From positions 1 through 41,979 of IMG/VR virus record IMGVR_UViG_3300020205_003344: DNA of 41,979 nucleotides; one strand, 5' to 3'. Position 1 is the stretch's first letter; each line of letters opens with the position of its first letter. Position numbers and translations under genes: made by a program. Under the pieces are notes generated by a model that did not search any database, had not been told where the DNA came from, and saw only the letters and a list, made by a program, of their open reading frames with translations. Positions 11,005 through 20,827 of the stretch are shown here, piece after piece. This DNA comes from a virus.

Positions 11005-13620
11005 ATGCTGAGAAATTTACCTGATACAATTAATTCATTTTCCAGTTTAAGTAAAACTACTGTTACTTCTTTAATTAAAAATATGAAAGTTGATAAAATT
11101 GAGATTGGTTCTTTAATTCAAAAATTGTCCGGATTCTCTTCGGGAACTAATTTTGCAGCATCTGCTATTGCACCTTTGAGCAATCTGAGTAAAGAAGTCT
11201 TAGTTGAACTTTTTAGGGATTCTTCTTTGCGCTTGAATAATTTATACAATGGAGCCAATTCAGCTGGACTTGCGCTAAATTCCATGATAGATGTTCTTTC
11301 TTCTGAAATAGAAAAAATTGAAAAAGATATCAATGATCTAGAAATTTTTATTAACAATTATGAATATATTTCAGGTAAAGATGATCTATATAACGGTAAT
11401 TATATTGAAAAATTTGATAGCAGCTTATATGATTACTCTTATGATGGTTCTAACTTTGTTATTCCCGATAGAGATAATGCACCATTTGTTAATGGTGGAA
11501 ATTATTTCATAGATACTGTTAGTGGAATTCTTAAAATGGGCAATTCTCATTCTAATAAAAATATAATCAACAATATTAAATCAATTAATATAGCTTCTAA
11601 TTATGGAAATTATACAACTACTGATAGTGATTTCAATAATTTATTCAATGATAATCTAAAAGATTCTTGGAATTTAACTATTAAGAGTCCAATAGTTTTA
11701 ACATCAAATATAATTAATTATTTACAGTATTTAGATACATATGATTACAGTAAGATTAACGGAGCACAAACAGCTGTGGAAGTAGAGCTTGTTTCTGGAA
11801 TTAATATTGATACAATAAGATTAAACCCAAACCTTGGAAATGGACTGCAACTCCTGCAGATCGTTACCTTTAATCCGCCAAATACAAACTCATCGAATCT
11901 AAATGCAGCCGATTCGTACAATCTATTATTGTCTACACCAAAAAATCTTGATTCAAGATTAGAAATATCTTTTGAAAAAAGAATAATTAATAAATTTATA
12001 TTCATCTTTAATCAATCATCTTATATTAGAACTAAGATGACACCAATAACTTCTGAACTAAATTCAAAAAATATTCAGTTGTTTATTAACGAAAGATTAA
12101 ATGAAAGAAGTAAAAAATTTAGCTTGATGCAAGATCTAGTGTATTGGCACTTCAAGAGAAATAATACAGTTAATGGTTTGTCTAAAAATCCAAATGGAGA
12201 AAACGAATATTATAGTTATAGATTCCCTAAAGATCTCAATGAATATTCAAAGATGATATCAGATGAAATATTTAAGGCAAATAATTTTGATTTAAGCGAC
12301 AGAGGTGGATTATTCAATTCACCGATATTCAAAAATCTATTCTACAATATAGTATCTAATCTGGATTCTAATTATTCTAATATATATTCTAATTACTTTA
12401 TAGAATCATCGACGTCTAAGAACCCCCAGCAAACACTAGCCTACCCTGGAAATATGATGCAGGGTAACAGCAATAGTATGTCAGATCAAAAATATCAATT
12501 TTATACACAATCTAGTTCTTATGGAACTGAGCAGGACGCAGTATCAGCTCTCCTAACTAAGGAATCTCCAGATTGTTATGAGTATATTTTTTCTCTAAAA
12601 TCAATAGAATTTTTAGAAGGTAACTCTTTAAATGTAGCTAAGTCTTGTTTTGTCAGTAGAAAAATTCCAGTAAATGGTCAAATCTTAGCAGTTAAAAGTA
12701 AAGCTGAAGTTATTAAAAGTTCTGTCAATAATGAAAGAGTAAGTAGTTTTAATTTAAATAACTTATTATCTTATGAGCTTTCTATCTCAAATAAAGAGAG
12801 TCCCAATAACGAATTAGATTGGGTGCCGATAGCATTTAATTCTGAAACTACAATTGATTCCGAAGTAATGTTTTTTGACACTACAGATTTTTCAGCTGGG
12901 TTAAGATTCAGAGCATCAAGCGGATCTATCACACTATTCAAAGATGGCCTTAGATGTAATGCTGATCAATTCTCATTTAACTTATCGTCAAATAAAGTCA
13001 CCATTACGGATACGTCTCTATTTGCACCAGCAAGTATTTTCTGCGCATCATACACATTAGACACGGTAATGTACGATCCATATGAAATAGATTTTATTAA
13101 ATATAATTTGTATGAAGATATAACAAAAAATTATGGAGACAATTCTGGCCCAGGGCAGTCTTTTACTAAAAATGATTCGAATAGATCAATCAGCTTAGAG
13201 TATACTCCTTACATAAATGAAAAATATTTATCCGACGCCACGTATGGATCGACAATCGGCACTATATTTAGAGGGGCAGGAACGGGGTATAATCCTGTTA
13301 AAATATTATTATCAGATGGAACATACGCAATAAATATGACAAATTATACCGATACCCAATACAGCGCAACATTCTACGATACTAATTTAACTTTATTTAT
13401 TCAAAGTGGAAAAAATATTACTTTCAATAAAGTCATTAATTCCAATTTTAAAGTTTTGTATGAATACGTTCCTTATAATTTACGATTCAGATTAATCATG
13501 AGAAAGAATATCCCCAACTTAGATATTCCAGCCAAGGCTGATTCAGTTTTATTAAAGATAAAGACAGCAACATTTGATTCAAATTATGACAGATTAACAT
13601 CAGTAGCTAAGAATAGTTGA
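11005..13620 (+). CDS. Large tail/baseplate-associated structural protein
   Basis: I choose ATG 11005 (871 aa), placed one base after the TGA of the upstream gene (TGAGATG). ATG 10984 in the same frame would add seven residues and overlap that gene; neither start has a strong ribosome site. The first 130 residues are helical with a Leu/Ile-rich coiled-coil look (SEIEKIEKDINDLEIF), and the rest is Asn/Ser-rich beta structure. Around nt 12770-12840 there is a segment (YELSIS, then LDWVPIAF) that recurs in the next tail genes as 'Y-Y-I-S-x-D ... W-x-P-I', suggesting a shared beta-sandwich module. No family is recognised; the call rests on context, size and composition. Confidence 0.55.
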   Translation: MLRNLPDTINSFSSLSKTTVTSLIKNMKVDKIEIGSLIQKLSGFSSGTNFAASAIAPLSNLSKEVLVELFRDSSLRLNNLYNGANSAGLALNSMIDVLSSEIEKIEKDINDLEIFINNYEYISGKDDLYNGNYIEKFDSSLYDYSYDGSNFVIPDRDNAPFVNGGNYFIDTVSGILKMGNSHSNKNIINNIKSINIASNYGNYTTTDSDFNNLFNDNLKDSWNLTIKSPIVLTSNIINYLQYLDTYDYSKINGAQTAVEVELVSGINIDTIRLNPNLGNGLQLLQIVTFNPPNTNSSNLNAADSYNLLLSTPKNLDSRLEISFEKRIINKFIFIFNQSSYIRTKMTPITSELNSKNIQLFINERLNERSKKFSLMQDLVYWHFKRNNTVNGLSKNPNGENEYYSYRFPKDLNEYSKMISDEIFKANNFDLSDRGGLFNSPIFKNLFYNIVSNLDSNYSNIYSNYFIESSTSKNPQQTLAYPGNMMQGNSNSMSDQKYQFYTQSSSYGTEQDAVSALLTKESPDCYEYIFSLKSIEFLEGNSLNVAKSCFVSRKIPVNGQILAVKSKAEVIKSSVNNERVSSFNLNNLLSYELSISNKESPNNELDWVPIAFNSETTIDSEVMFFDTTDFSAGLRFRASSGSITLFKDGLRCNADQFSFNLSSNKVTITDTSLFAPASIFCASYTLDTVMYDPYEIDFIKYNLYEDITKNYGDNSGPGQSFTKNDSNRSISLEYTPYINEKYLSDATYGSTIGTIFRGAGTGYNPVKILLSDGTYAINMTNYTDTQYSATFYDTNLTLFIQSGKNITFNKVINSNFKVLYEYVPYNLRFRLIMRKNIPNLDIPAKADSVLLKIKTATFDSNYDRLTSVAKNS

Positions 13621-13631
13621 CAGGGAATATC

Positions 13632-16070
13632 ATGGCACAAGTTTCATCAAACCTAATGGCATACGATCAAATCTTTTTAAAGATTAAAGATTTTATGATC
13701 TTAGAAAAAACAAATTCTTTTAAAACAAATGAAGAAAGAATTGAAAAATATAATCAACTTTTGTCAGAAATATACCAGGGTATTTCTGGTCCAATGACTA
13801 AATTTGATCCATACATAAAAGGTGAACCACCTATCTCTTCTAAAATTAATAAATTTTCTACAAATCTAGCAAATGATATGAATGTTATTGCTAAGCACGT
13901 AGATTACCTTGTTGCTAAAACAATCAATACATTCAATCTTTTTTCTACTGAGATAGAAAATGAAAAAAAATACGCTGAAAGAATAGCTTCAAAAGCAAAA
14001 ATTTTGCAGATGTATACTAAGAGCCCGTCAAATGATGTAGTGTATTTAGGCGACTCTTTCGATAACGCAGATCAAGTAGACTTCAATAAGGTCAAGATTA
14101 ATTCTAATCCACATATATATAACGGTTCTTTTTCTTTGCCAATAGCAAAAACTCGTTTGTGGTCGCCTAATCGGGTAAGTATTACTTCATCTGATGGATT
14201 TATGGGAAATAACCATCAAGTTATTAGGTCTCTAAATTCCGATAATACATCAACCTATAAATATGTTTTTGAATCAAATCAAGCAATTAGTTCCGTCGCT
14301 GGTATAATAGATTCAAATCCATTAACTTACTTTGAGTATGAAGCTTTAAATGTAAATAGGGATAGTGGTCCGGTAAATAGGAGTACAATATCTGATAATG
14401 AGTTTTCTTACGTAATCGGGACTACAGCAGAAATAGCTCAGGGCGGAGGCTCCCTAACTAATTGGTCCAACTATAACATGGCCAATCCTTTAACTCTAAC
14501 CGTTGTCATGGAATCAAATGTTGCAACAAATGCAAACTCCATTGATATAGTCCCTTACTTTGGTTCATCTAGATTTGTTAAAGTGAAGCAAATCAAAATA
14601 TTCAGAGAAGATGGTACCTCAGAGGACATACTAGGTAAGACTATATTTATCGGCCAATCCTTTGCCCCACTAACTATCGAATCAGCACAAAACTATTTTT
14701 ACAATAAAGCTACAGTTAAATTCTCTGAAAGAAAAATACTGAAAGTTGAAGTAATTTTTGAACAAGATTCGATACAAGACATAGATATTAAGCACGTATA
14801 TTGGAAGCCAAGTTATCCCGAAGATGAGGAAACAGAAAGCCCCTTCTATGGATTAAGTAGATTCAACCCAGATGCCCTCAGTAGGGACACCTATGAAGAG
14901 GTGTCATATAATAAAAATATAATAATTCCTGCTTTACATCAACCCAATAAGTTTAAAACAAATACACTACACACTGCCGGAATTAAAGTAACACTTAAGA
15001 AAAAGCCAGTTGTATATAATGCTTACATCATTACTTTTAATATTGATGGTGAAAAAGTATATTTCCAAAATTGGACCACCAACTTAAATGACCCAAGTAG
15101 ATTAATAAAATGGAAGGGATCTCCAGACTTTGATGCACCTCCAGATGTAGATGATCCAAGACCAGTGAGGTATTTTCAATCAGAAAGCGATGCTAATGAA
15201 GATTATCAATCTGTTATATCATTCATAAACAACACAAAAAGCCTAGTAAGTAACTCTGGCACCATTAGTGCTGTTACCGGGACTGGTCCATGGGTGGCAA
15301 CTATTACTGGGATGACAGGTGTTACGACCCTTGAGCTTAGGGCACTTATTTCTGCTACGAATGGTACTGGAAGATTATTCGGTGGATCACCCGATTTAGT
15401 TGAAGTGACTCAAATAATTGGTTCGACGAGCATTCAGTACAAAGTTACAGGTGGTGAATCCCCGTTACCTGGAACTGTAACGGGAATATCTAGAACTAAT
15501 TTCGTTGACGTCAGTGAAACAAGCGTACCTAATTATGTAAATATAACTGATCCAATTATTGAATACATTACATCTACTGTTTCAGGAAGAACTTTGCAAC
15601 CAATAGTTCCACTTACAGCAGAAACGGAAATGTATACAGCTAAAAGATTAGCCATAGGAATAAGAGACATAAGCGTTAGCTATGAGACATATGCTGATCA
15701 GGCAGAAATAGTATCTACACCATACCTATTCGACGCCCCCGTAGAGGCAATAATGTTATCAGCGGAGACTAGTATCGATAATAGCTTTTCTGATAAAGTA
15801 AATATCAATTATTACATTTCAGCCGATGCAAGTAACTGGATAAAAATTTCTCCAGTCCAATTAGATAGTCAAGGTATAGCAGAGGTGCTTGTTTTTAATA
15901 AAAATGTCTCTGAGTCATATCAACTTCCTGGTGTAGCATATCTAAATAGCCCTAAAGTTCCAAGTATTGTTAACAAAATTTATGTTAAAATAGAAATGAT
16001 AAAAAATAAAAATACAAATATAACTCCATTAGTTTATTCCTATGAGTTAATAGCAAAGGTTAAAAAGTAA
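13632..16070 (+). CDS. Tail/baseplate structural protein, coiled-coil N-terminus and beta-sandwich C-terminus
   Basis: I choose ATG 13632 with AGGGA at about 13622-13626 as ribosome site (812 aa). A TTG five codons upstream overlaps the previous stop and is less likely. The first 150 residues are helical (ERIEKYNQLLSEIYQG, EIENEKKYAERIASKAKIL). The remainder is beta-rich, with NYYISADASNWIKISPV near the C-terminus and an end reading TNITPLVYSYELIAKV. The next two large proteins end in similar phrases, which points to a duplicated C-terminal module. The stop overlaps the next start (TAATG), implying coupled translation. No enzymatic motif is visible. A role as tail fibre connector or baseplate appendage is inferred from context. 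Confidence 0.55.
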   Translation: MAQVSSNLMAYDQIFLKIKDFMILEKTNSFKTNEERIEKYNQLLSEIYQGISGPMTKFDPYIKGEPPISSKINKFSTNLANDMNVIAKHVDYLVAKTINTFNLFSTEIENEKKYAERIASKAKILQMYTKSPSNDVVYLGDSFDNADQVDFNKVKINSNPHIYNGSFSLPIAKTRLWSPNRVSITSSDGFMGNNHQVIRSLNSDNTSTYKYVFESNQAISSVAGIIDSNPLTYFEYEALNVNRDSGPVNRSTISDNEFSYVIGTTAEIAQGGGSLTNWSNYNMANPLTLTVVMESNVATNANSIDIVPYFGSSRFVKVKQIKIFREDGTSEDILGKTIFIGQSFAPLTIESAQNYFYNKATVKFSERKILKVEVIFEQDSIQDIDIKHVYWKPSYPEDEETESPFYGLSRFNPDALSRDTYEEVSYNKNIIIPALHQPNKFKTNTLHTAGIKVTLKKKPVVYNAYIITFNIDGEKVYFQNWTTNLNDPSRLIKWKGSPDFDAPPDVDDPRPVRYFQSESDANEDYQSVISFINNTKSLVSNSGTISAVTGTGPWVATITGMTGVTTLELRALISATNGTGRLFGGSPDLVEVTQIIGSTSIQYKVTGGESPLPGTVTGISRTNFVDVSETSVPNYVNITDPIIEYITSTVSGRTLQPIVPLTAETEMYTAKRLAIGIRDISVSYETYADQAEIVSTPYLFDAPVEAIMLSAETSIDNSFSDKVNINYYISADASNWIKISPVQLDSQGIAEVLVFNKNVSESYQLPGVAYLNSPKVPSIVNKIYVKIEMIKNKNTNITPLVYSYELIAKVKK

Positions 16071-18202
16071 TGAATATATCATCTATTCAGAAAAGAAAAT
16101 TTTTAGGAAATATATATAAAATTTTATATTCTCAAGGAAAAAAACCTTCTGAACTACAAATTAGAAAAGTTTTTGGAGAGTATTTTTCTGTATATAAATT
16201 GGGAAATCCAATTTCATTAGACTATACAAAGCTAGACATAGTAGCTAAAACAGATGTAAATCTAATAAATGAGTTAATGGCAAATACGCTTTTTAATGTT
16301 GAAGTATTATATGATTGTGTTAACGAAAATAACCAAGAAATATTTTCTATTGTTACAGCTTTAAATAATAGATTAGATAATCTTAAAAGTAAAAGAAAAA
16401 TATTAGAAAATAAAATAGATGATTTAATGTTTGCAAACTCAAACTCAGATGGATATTTTTATTCTTATTTAGAAGGTTTTTCTAACTTGGATAAAATTGA
16501 TATGGCGATGACATCTGCGCACATTGATATATCAAATAATAACGTCAGCATCCCTAAGATAACTAATAGTATCTCAAACGCCCTTACCACAACTGGCATA
16601 ACGTCTTCAAGTGCAACATATAGTATTATGTCAAATAATCAACCCGTAGTCAATAACGTTGTGATTGCTGATTTTGAATCTGTTTTTGATGGACTTAATG
16701 ATACATACTGGTCTTATACCCACAACTCTCCGGAACCATCAGTGGTCGTGATGACATTAGATATACCGATTAATACTTCATATAATCTGTCTAAAATTAG
16801 CGGATCATTATTAACATCATCTCCGTGCACTATCTATGTAACAGCAAAGCCCACAGACATTAATAAGCCAGAGCAAATGAAATCACAAACCTCAAAGGCA
16901 GATTATAATAGATTTTCTTTTACTATCGCAGCTGATTTTTATAGCAAAATAACAATAATTATTTATAAAACTGAACCAGATCAAATACTAAATAATTCAA
17001 CAAGTCCTTATACATATAAATTTGGGATTAGGGAGTTAGTAATAAATGCAGATTACTATGATAAATCCGGAGTAATAGTTTCTGCTCCAATTTCAGTGCC
17101 AACTTCAGATAATAATAGATTAACGATCAGTTCAGTTTCAATTGAGACAAAAGATCAAATATTGTCTGGAACAGATATAAAATATTACGTTGCAGCCGAC
17201 AGTACAAGCGCTAAACAAATTGCTGAGTTCAATTGGATACCCATTGAGCCATTTTCATCGACTAATACCTCTGCACAAAAAATTGTCAACCTCAGTGGTT
17301 CGAATATACGATCAACATACATTGCCGTGCCGGGTGAAGATTCAAAATTAATTCCGATTAATCCTAATCCAGAAAATATTAATGAGGCTAATCCGGGAGT
17401 GTTACCAGGTACCGATAAAGAAGTTTACCGCATTGAGCCTGTCAATGATGGCGATCAATTTATAGATCCATATATTTTGGCTAACTTAAATTGCTATAAA
17501 CACTATCATATATTGACTGGAAGTTCAAATACAGATATAGAATATTATAAGTCTTTAAATATTTGGACAGAAAAAATAGCCATTAATGATGTTAATGAAA
17601 TATATAAAAATATTATGCAGGATCAAATTAGCAATATAGCACCGGGCATATACGGTACCGCAGTTGGTTTAATGGAAACAAAATTATTAACGACTAAAGA
17701 ATATAAAGTATCTCACAAAGTTACAAAAAGTAGAGATGATTTTAATTTAGCTATATATTTAAATGGTAGTCTTATAGCCGACCTGCCATCTGGTACGATT
17801 TCTTCCACTATTGAATGGAACTTTATTACTGGAATCAATAATATAGTTGTAACTTATGACAAGAATTTTTCCGGACTTATTGATTTTAATTTAATGTCTA
17901 ATAAAAATTTAATTGACTATGGAACTATGTTCTTGGATTATTTCTCATATTTAGATCCTATGGAATTCAAAAGAAGAGTAGATATAAGTGCTAATTTATT
18001 TACAATAGCTCCATTTTATACAAGAAAAGAAATTTTGTCTTCAAGACAAATTTCTGGAAAATCTTTACTTAATTATTATTCGAATACGTTAGATACGGTT
18101 ACCGCTGTAAGATATAGGGCAGATTTGATAAGGTATGAGAATCCACTTCAAACTCCTTTAATAGATTCTATTAGAGTTAAATTTAAACACAATGATAGTT
18201 GA
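16070..18202 (+). CDS. Tail/baseplate structural protein, likely paralogue of the preceding one
   Basis: This 710-residue protein starts at ATG 16070 inside the previous stop (TAATG). The first 125 residues are basic and helical with a coiled-coil stretch (ALNNRLDNLKSKRKILENK). The rest is beta-rich. The phrase IKYYVAADSTS followed by FNWIPIEPF mirrors the module in the preceding protein, and the end (LQTPLIDSIRVKFKHN) matches the 'TP-l-i-d-s-i-x-v-x-y' style ending of its neighbours. The shared layout of coiled-coil head and beta-sandwich tail suggests gene duplication within a fibre or baseplate-arm assembly. Function beyond that is not visible. Confidence 0.55.
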   Translation: MNISSIQKRKFLGNIYKILYSQGKKPSELQIRKVFGEYFSVYKLGNPISLDYTKLDIVAKTDVNLINELMANTLFNVEVLYDCVNENNQEIFSIVTALNNRLDNLKSKRKILENKIDDLMFANSNSDGYFYSYLEGFSNLDKIDMAMTSAHIDISNNNVSIPKITNSISNALTTTGITSSSATYSIMSNNQPVVNNVVIADFESVFDGLNDTYWSYTHNSPEPSVVVMTLDIPINTSYNLSKISGSLLTSSPCTIYVTAKPTDINKPEQMKSQTSKADYNRFSFTIAADFYSKITIIIYKTEPDQILNNSTSPYTYKFGIRELVINADYYDKSGVIVSAPISVPTSDNNRLTISSVSIETKDQILSGTDIKYYVAADSTSAKQIAEFNWIPIEPFSSTNTSAQKIVNLSGSNIRSTYIAVPGEDSKLIPINPNPENINEANPGVLPGTDKEVYRIEPVNDGDQFIDPYILANLNCYKHYHILTGSSNTDIEYYKSLNIWTEKIAINDVNEIYKNIMQDQISNIAPGIYGTAVGLMETKLLTTKEYKVSHKVTKSRDDFNLAIYLNGSLIADLPSGTISSTIEWNFITGINNIVVTYDKNFSGLIDFNLMSNKNLIDYGTMFLDYFSYLDPMEFKRRVDISANLFTIAPFYTRKEILSSRQISGKSLLNYYSNTLDTVTAVRYRADLIRYENPLQTPLIDSIRVKFKHNDS

Positions 18203-18213
18203 TAAGAGGAAAA

Positions 18214-18609
18214 ATGGCTACAACTTATAATAATCCAAAAATTACCCAAAGAATTAGGGAACCACTATTTCAGGTAAGTAGGGTAAGATTTAGGGGCAGT
18301 CGCGAAAGTCAATGTGAAAATTTAGAAACTAATTTTCTGCAGTTAGACTTAACTAGAATATTAAATGAACTAGAATCTATAGATATAGATATTCTAAATA
18401 AATTAAGTTACCTTATTGGAGAAACTGCAGATGTTACTAATGCAGTAAATCTAAATGATGGATTAACTTACTCTATAGATGATGTAAATATCTTTATAGA
18501 TAAAGATGGTTCAGTAGAAGAAGTTTTAGAATTAGATGTAATGAATAAACTTAGTTCTAAACTTTCTCGTTTACTAAATAAAATACAAAGATTAGAGAAT
18601 GGCAATTAA
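18214..18609 (+). CDS. Small tail-operon protein of unknown function
   Basis: ATG 18214 is preferred because AGAGGA lies at 18204-18209; a TTG at 18199 overlapping the previous stop is the less likely alternative. The 131-residue product has a basic N-terminus (RIREPLFQVSRVRFRGSRE) and then helices rich in Leu and Asp (LDLTRILNELESIDIDILNKL), ending in another amphipathic helix with basic residues. There is no transmembrane segment or known motif. It sits between two fibre-like genes and overlaps the start of the next by 11 nt, so it may be a small adaptor or chaperone of the tail-fibre system. That role is a guess from position only. Confidence 0.55.
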   Translation: MATTYNNPKITQRIREPLFQVSRVRFRGSRESQCENLETNFLQLDLTRILNELESIDIDILNKLSYLIGETADVTNAVNLNDGLTYSIDDVNIFIDKDGSVEEVLELDVMNKLSSKLSRLLNKIQRLENGN

Positions 18610-19864
18610 TATGGCTGACATACTTAATACTAAAAAAAGAGATTATCAATATAACGGTCCTGTCGAAAGTTCCGATTACAATGAAAGAGTAGAAGAAAAT
18701 TATAAAGATTTAGTTTATCTCTATAACAAATCTAACATCATTGACAATAAAATAACCCAGGCTTTTGAAAGAGTTATTAAAGATCATAAATTCTTATCCT
18801 CAGCTATAGAAGATTTAACCAATAGAGTGAGTGCTTTGGAAGCTACCTCCGGTACTGTTTCATTACATTCTTTTAGCCAAATAGATTATTCGACCTTGGT
18901 TGGTTCTTCATTCGCTGTATCTGGGACAGAACTTCTAAGTTTCGATCCTATATATAATATTATTACTTTACCCAAAGTTTCTAGTGGTTCATTTTCTAAA
19001 TTAAAATTTACTAGTCCGACCGCCGGTCAGATAATACCAGACTTTTTTAAGGCCAAAATAGATACAAATTTTGCAGGCGTAGATGGAAATGGCGCAGTAA
19101 TTGATACGACTCCAGTTTATAACGCCATTCTGGATTCTCCGGATAAAGTTTGGAAAAGAAATGTAATAGTTGAGTCAACATCTATGGCTGGAGCACAAAT
19201 GATGCTCTACGTAAAAATACCCGCAGAAGCAGCAGGGTCATTAAAAACTAATATGATTAAGATAAATCCTTACCCAGCTTTTGGGGTAGACCTAGTCAGT
19301 ATCGAATATAGTTCTAAGCAAAATCCAGCACTAGCAGACTCTGACGGTTGGACACCATTGAATAAAAACGCATACTACAATGGAACTACAGAAGCAATTG
19401 GCAAAGTACCACCTGGAGCTTGGTCCACGACAGGCGCTGACACCATAAGGAACTGTCCACCTGTAGCATTCACATTCCCCGATACTGACATGACTGCAAT
19501 AAGAGTCAAGTTTGTTCAAAGAAATTATTTTACTGAACTTGGAAAAGCTATTTATACATATGGATTATCGGACCTGGATATCAGATATGAAAAGTTCTTA
19601 TCAAGCGGTAGAACTATTATTAAATTTACTGCACCAGATGGTGATGTAATCACAAATGTGACTAACGTCACTCCTAAAATATACAATGTACCACCAAGTC
19701 TTATGAGCAGTGCTTTTAGCTATAGAATCATTTATAACGATTCCGGCACTTATACTTTAAGCAATCCAGGGGCATCCAACTCAATATGGATAGAAGTTAC
19801 ATTGAATATGTTGGACGATAAAACAGCCCCAACGTTAAGTGATCTAATTATTAATTATGTGTAA
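18599..19864 (+). CDS. Tail fibre/appendage-like protein
   Basis: This 421-residue protein begins at ATG 18599, overlapping the previous gene by 11 nt; ATG 18611, four codons later, is an alternative. Residues about 20-80 form a coiled coil (EDLTNRVSALEATSGTVSLH), typical of a trimeric stalk. From about residue 90 it is beta-rich. The phrase VSIEYSSKQNPALADSDGWTPL repeats the 'Y-x-S ... W-x-P-l' module of the upstream proteins, and the end (TAPTLSDLIINYV) is the same type of ending. It is the last gene of the tail block and is followed by a 62-nt gap. A fibre or arm-tip role is plausible but not proven. Confidence 0.55.
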   Translation: MAINMADILNTKKRDYQYNGPVESSDYNERVEENYKDLVYLYNKSNIIDNKITQAFERVIKDHKFLSSAIEDLTNRVSALEATSGTVSLHSFSQIDYSTLVGSSFAVSGTELLSFDPIYNIITLPKVSSGSFSKLKFTSPTAGQIIPDFFKAKIDTNFAGVDGNGAVIDTTPVYNAILDSPDKVWKRNVIVESTSMAGAQMMLYVKIPAEAAGSLKTNMIKINPYPAFGVDLVSIEYSSKQNPALADSDGWTPLNKNAYYNGTTEAIGKVPPGAWSTTGADTIRNCPPVAFTFPDTDMTAIRVKFVQRNYFTELGKAIYTYGLSDLDIRYEKFLSSGRTIIKFTAPDGDVITNVTNVTPKIYNVPPSLMSSAFSYRIIYNDSGTYTLSNPGASNSIWIEVTLNMLDDKTAPTLSDLIINYV

Positions 19865-19926
19865 TGTTTAAAAAAAGAAATTTTTCTGTACTATAAAGTC
19901 ACGTAGTTTTCACAAGGAGAAAATAA
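19865..19926 (+). promoter_or_regulatory. Intergenic leader with strong ribosome site
   Basis: This 62-nt gap is one of the few breaks in the left half of the window. It ends with ACAAGGAGAAAATAA before ATG 19927, the best Shine-Dalgarno in the tail region, implying high translation of the next gene. A TACTATAAAG sequence about 30 nt upstream of the ATG could be a -10 element, but I see no convincing -35. The weak AAAAAgaaaTTTTT hairpin at its left end is too AT-only to call a terminator. Confidence 0.35.
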
Positions 19927-20559
19927 ATGGCCACTTTTTACGTAGGACCTAGACCAGTTTTAAAGGGTAGAACCACTGCTGGAATGGTCAATCCATATAC
20001 ATCAATGACAGGAAAAGCTAAGGGCACTGGCACTTACTCTTTCTATCCGCTATACAGCACTAGCCATGTTCTAGATGGCGCTCCTGACAATCATAATATT
20101 CCCGGTACCGGTAATCGTCCTGGCAATAGATTCTTGTCACAGGTATTTAATGGTACCACCTTGTATGTCCATCCTCTATCTGGAGCGTTTCCTGACGGTT
20201 CCGCTACATATGATGGGGCTAGATTTAAGCCTAACGAATACAAAGGCTTAGATGGAGCTAAGGCATTCCCTTCAGCATTCGGACATGCAATAAACAGAAG
20301 CAACGACTACGCTCTATATGATAATTACACATTCGACGGCGTAGCTTCTGCCAGTATTTTTGCCAACACCGGTCATGCCCAGAGAACAGAAGCAGGGGGC
20401 GCAGCCTCGTCTTTTGGATTCTTCCAGCCCACAGAATTCCATGGAGTAGCAAGCGTTCAGGTGTTCCCGACTTCGTTTGGTCAAGCAAATACCACTGGAG
20501 ACTATGGTCGTGAAAAGGTCAGAGAATTTAATGGGGTTCCTTCTGCTAAAGCTCTCTAA
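19927..20559 (+). CDS. Repeat-containing protein of unknown function, strongly translated
   Basis: The start ATG 19927 follows a strong AAGGAG site. The 210-residue product is Gly, Phe, Asn and Ala rich with no signal peptide or membrane segment. Its second half is a tandem repeat of about 30-35 residues: EYKGLDGAKAFP (nt 20236), TFDGVASASIFA (nt 20329), EFHGVASVQVFP (nt 20434) and EFNGVPSAKAL (nt 20524). Each of the first three is followed by a 'G-[HQ]-A' phrase. The last unit ends at the stop. The N-terminus MATFYVGPRPVLKGR is basic. Separate leader, strong ribosome site and short repeats suggest an abundant virion or decoration-type protein, but I do not recognise the family. Confidence 0.6.
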   Translation: MATFYVGPRPVLKGRTTAGMVNPYTSMTGKAKGTGTYSFYPLYSTSHVLDGAPDNHNIPGTGNRPGNRFLSQVFNGTTLYVHPLSGAFPDGSATYDGARFKPNEYKGLDGAKAFPSAFGHAINRSNDYALYDNYTFDGVASASIFANTGHAQRTEAGGAASSFGFFQPTEFHGVASVQVFPTSFGQANTTGDYGREKVREFNGVPSAKAL

Positions 20560-20827
20560 GGTGTTTGGTGCCCCGCTAATCTTACAAAAAGATGATAAAA
20601 AAAGTGGTACCATAGCTTGGGGGGGCTTAGCCCTTGGGATTATAGTATATGATATATATGCTATAAAGTCCAAAAAGATCGAAACGTTAACTAGAGCTTT
20701 TTGGAGACATACAGAGAATAAAATAACAGGAAGTATATTCACAGGAGTGTGGTTAGGTTTAACTTTTCATCTTCTTATAGAGAAGCTAATTAGAAAGAAT
20801 TTTTCCGAAGGTAGGTACTATGAATAA
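20531..20827 (+). CDS. Small two-helix membrane protein, DUF7427-like (lysis-cassette candidate)
   Basis: I choose ATG 20531 (98 aa), overlapping the previous gene by 29 nt, with AGAGA just upstream. GTG 20561, two bases after that gene's stop, is a credible alternative; earlier ATGs would lie deep in the repeat gene. Two hydrophobic segments are visible, GTIAWGGLALGIIVYDIYAI and SIFTGVWLGLTFHLLIEKL. They are separated by a short charged loop with KKIETLTRAFWRH and followed by a basic tail. The 'AWGGLALG-x-x-x-YD' start and the 'ETLTRAFWRH' loop recall the DUF7427-type proteins of actinobacteriophage lysis cassettes; this is memory-based. It overlaps the holin gene downstream, supporting a lysis role such as holin partner or antiholin. 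Confidence 0.6.
   Translation: MGFLLLKLSKVFGAPLILQKDDKKSGTIAWGGLALGIIVYDIYAIKSKKIETLTRAFWRHTENKITGSIFTGVWLGLTFHLLIEKLIRKNFSEGRYYE

Noticed and set aside
19865-19890. AAAAAgaaaTTTTT hairpin as terminator of the tail operon
   Set aside because: The stem is A-T only and five pairs long; it is not stable enough to support a call.
20314-20742. 142-codon open frame on the minus strand
   Set aside because: It spans two well-supported plus-strand genes (repeat protein and membrane protein) with no minus-strand promoter or ribosome site.
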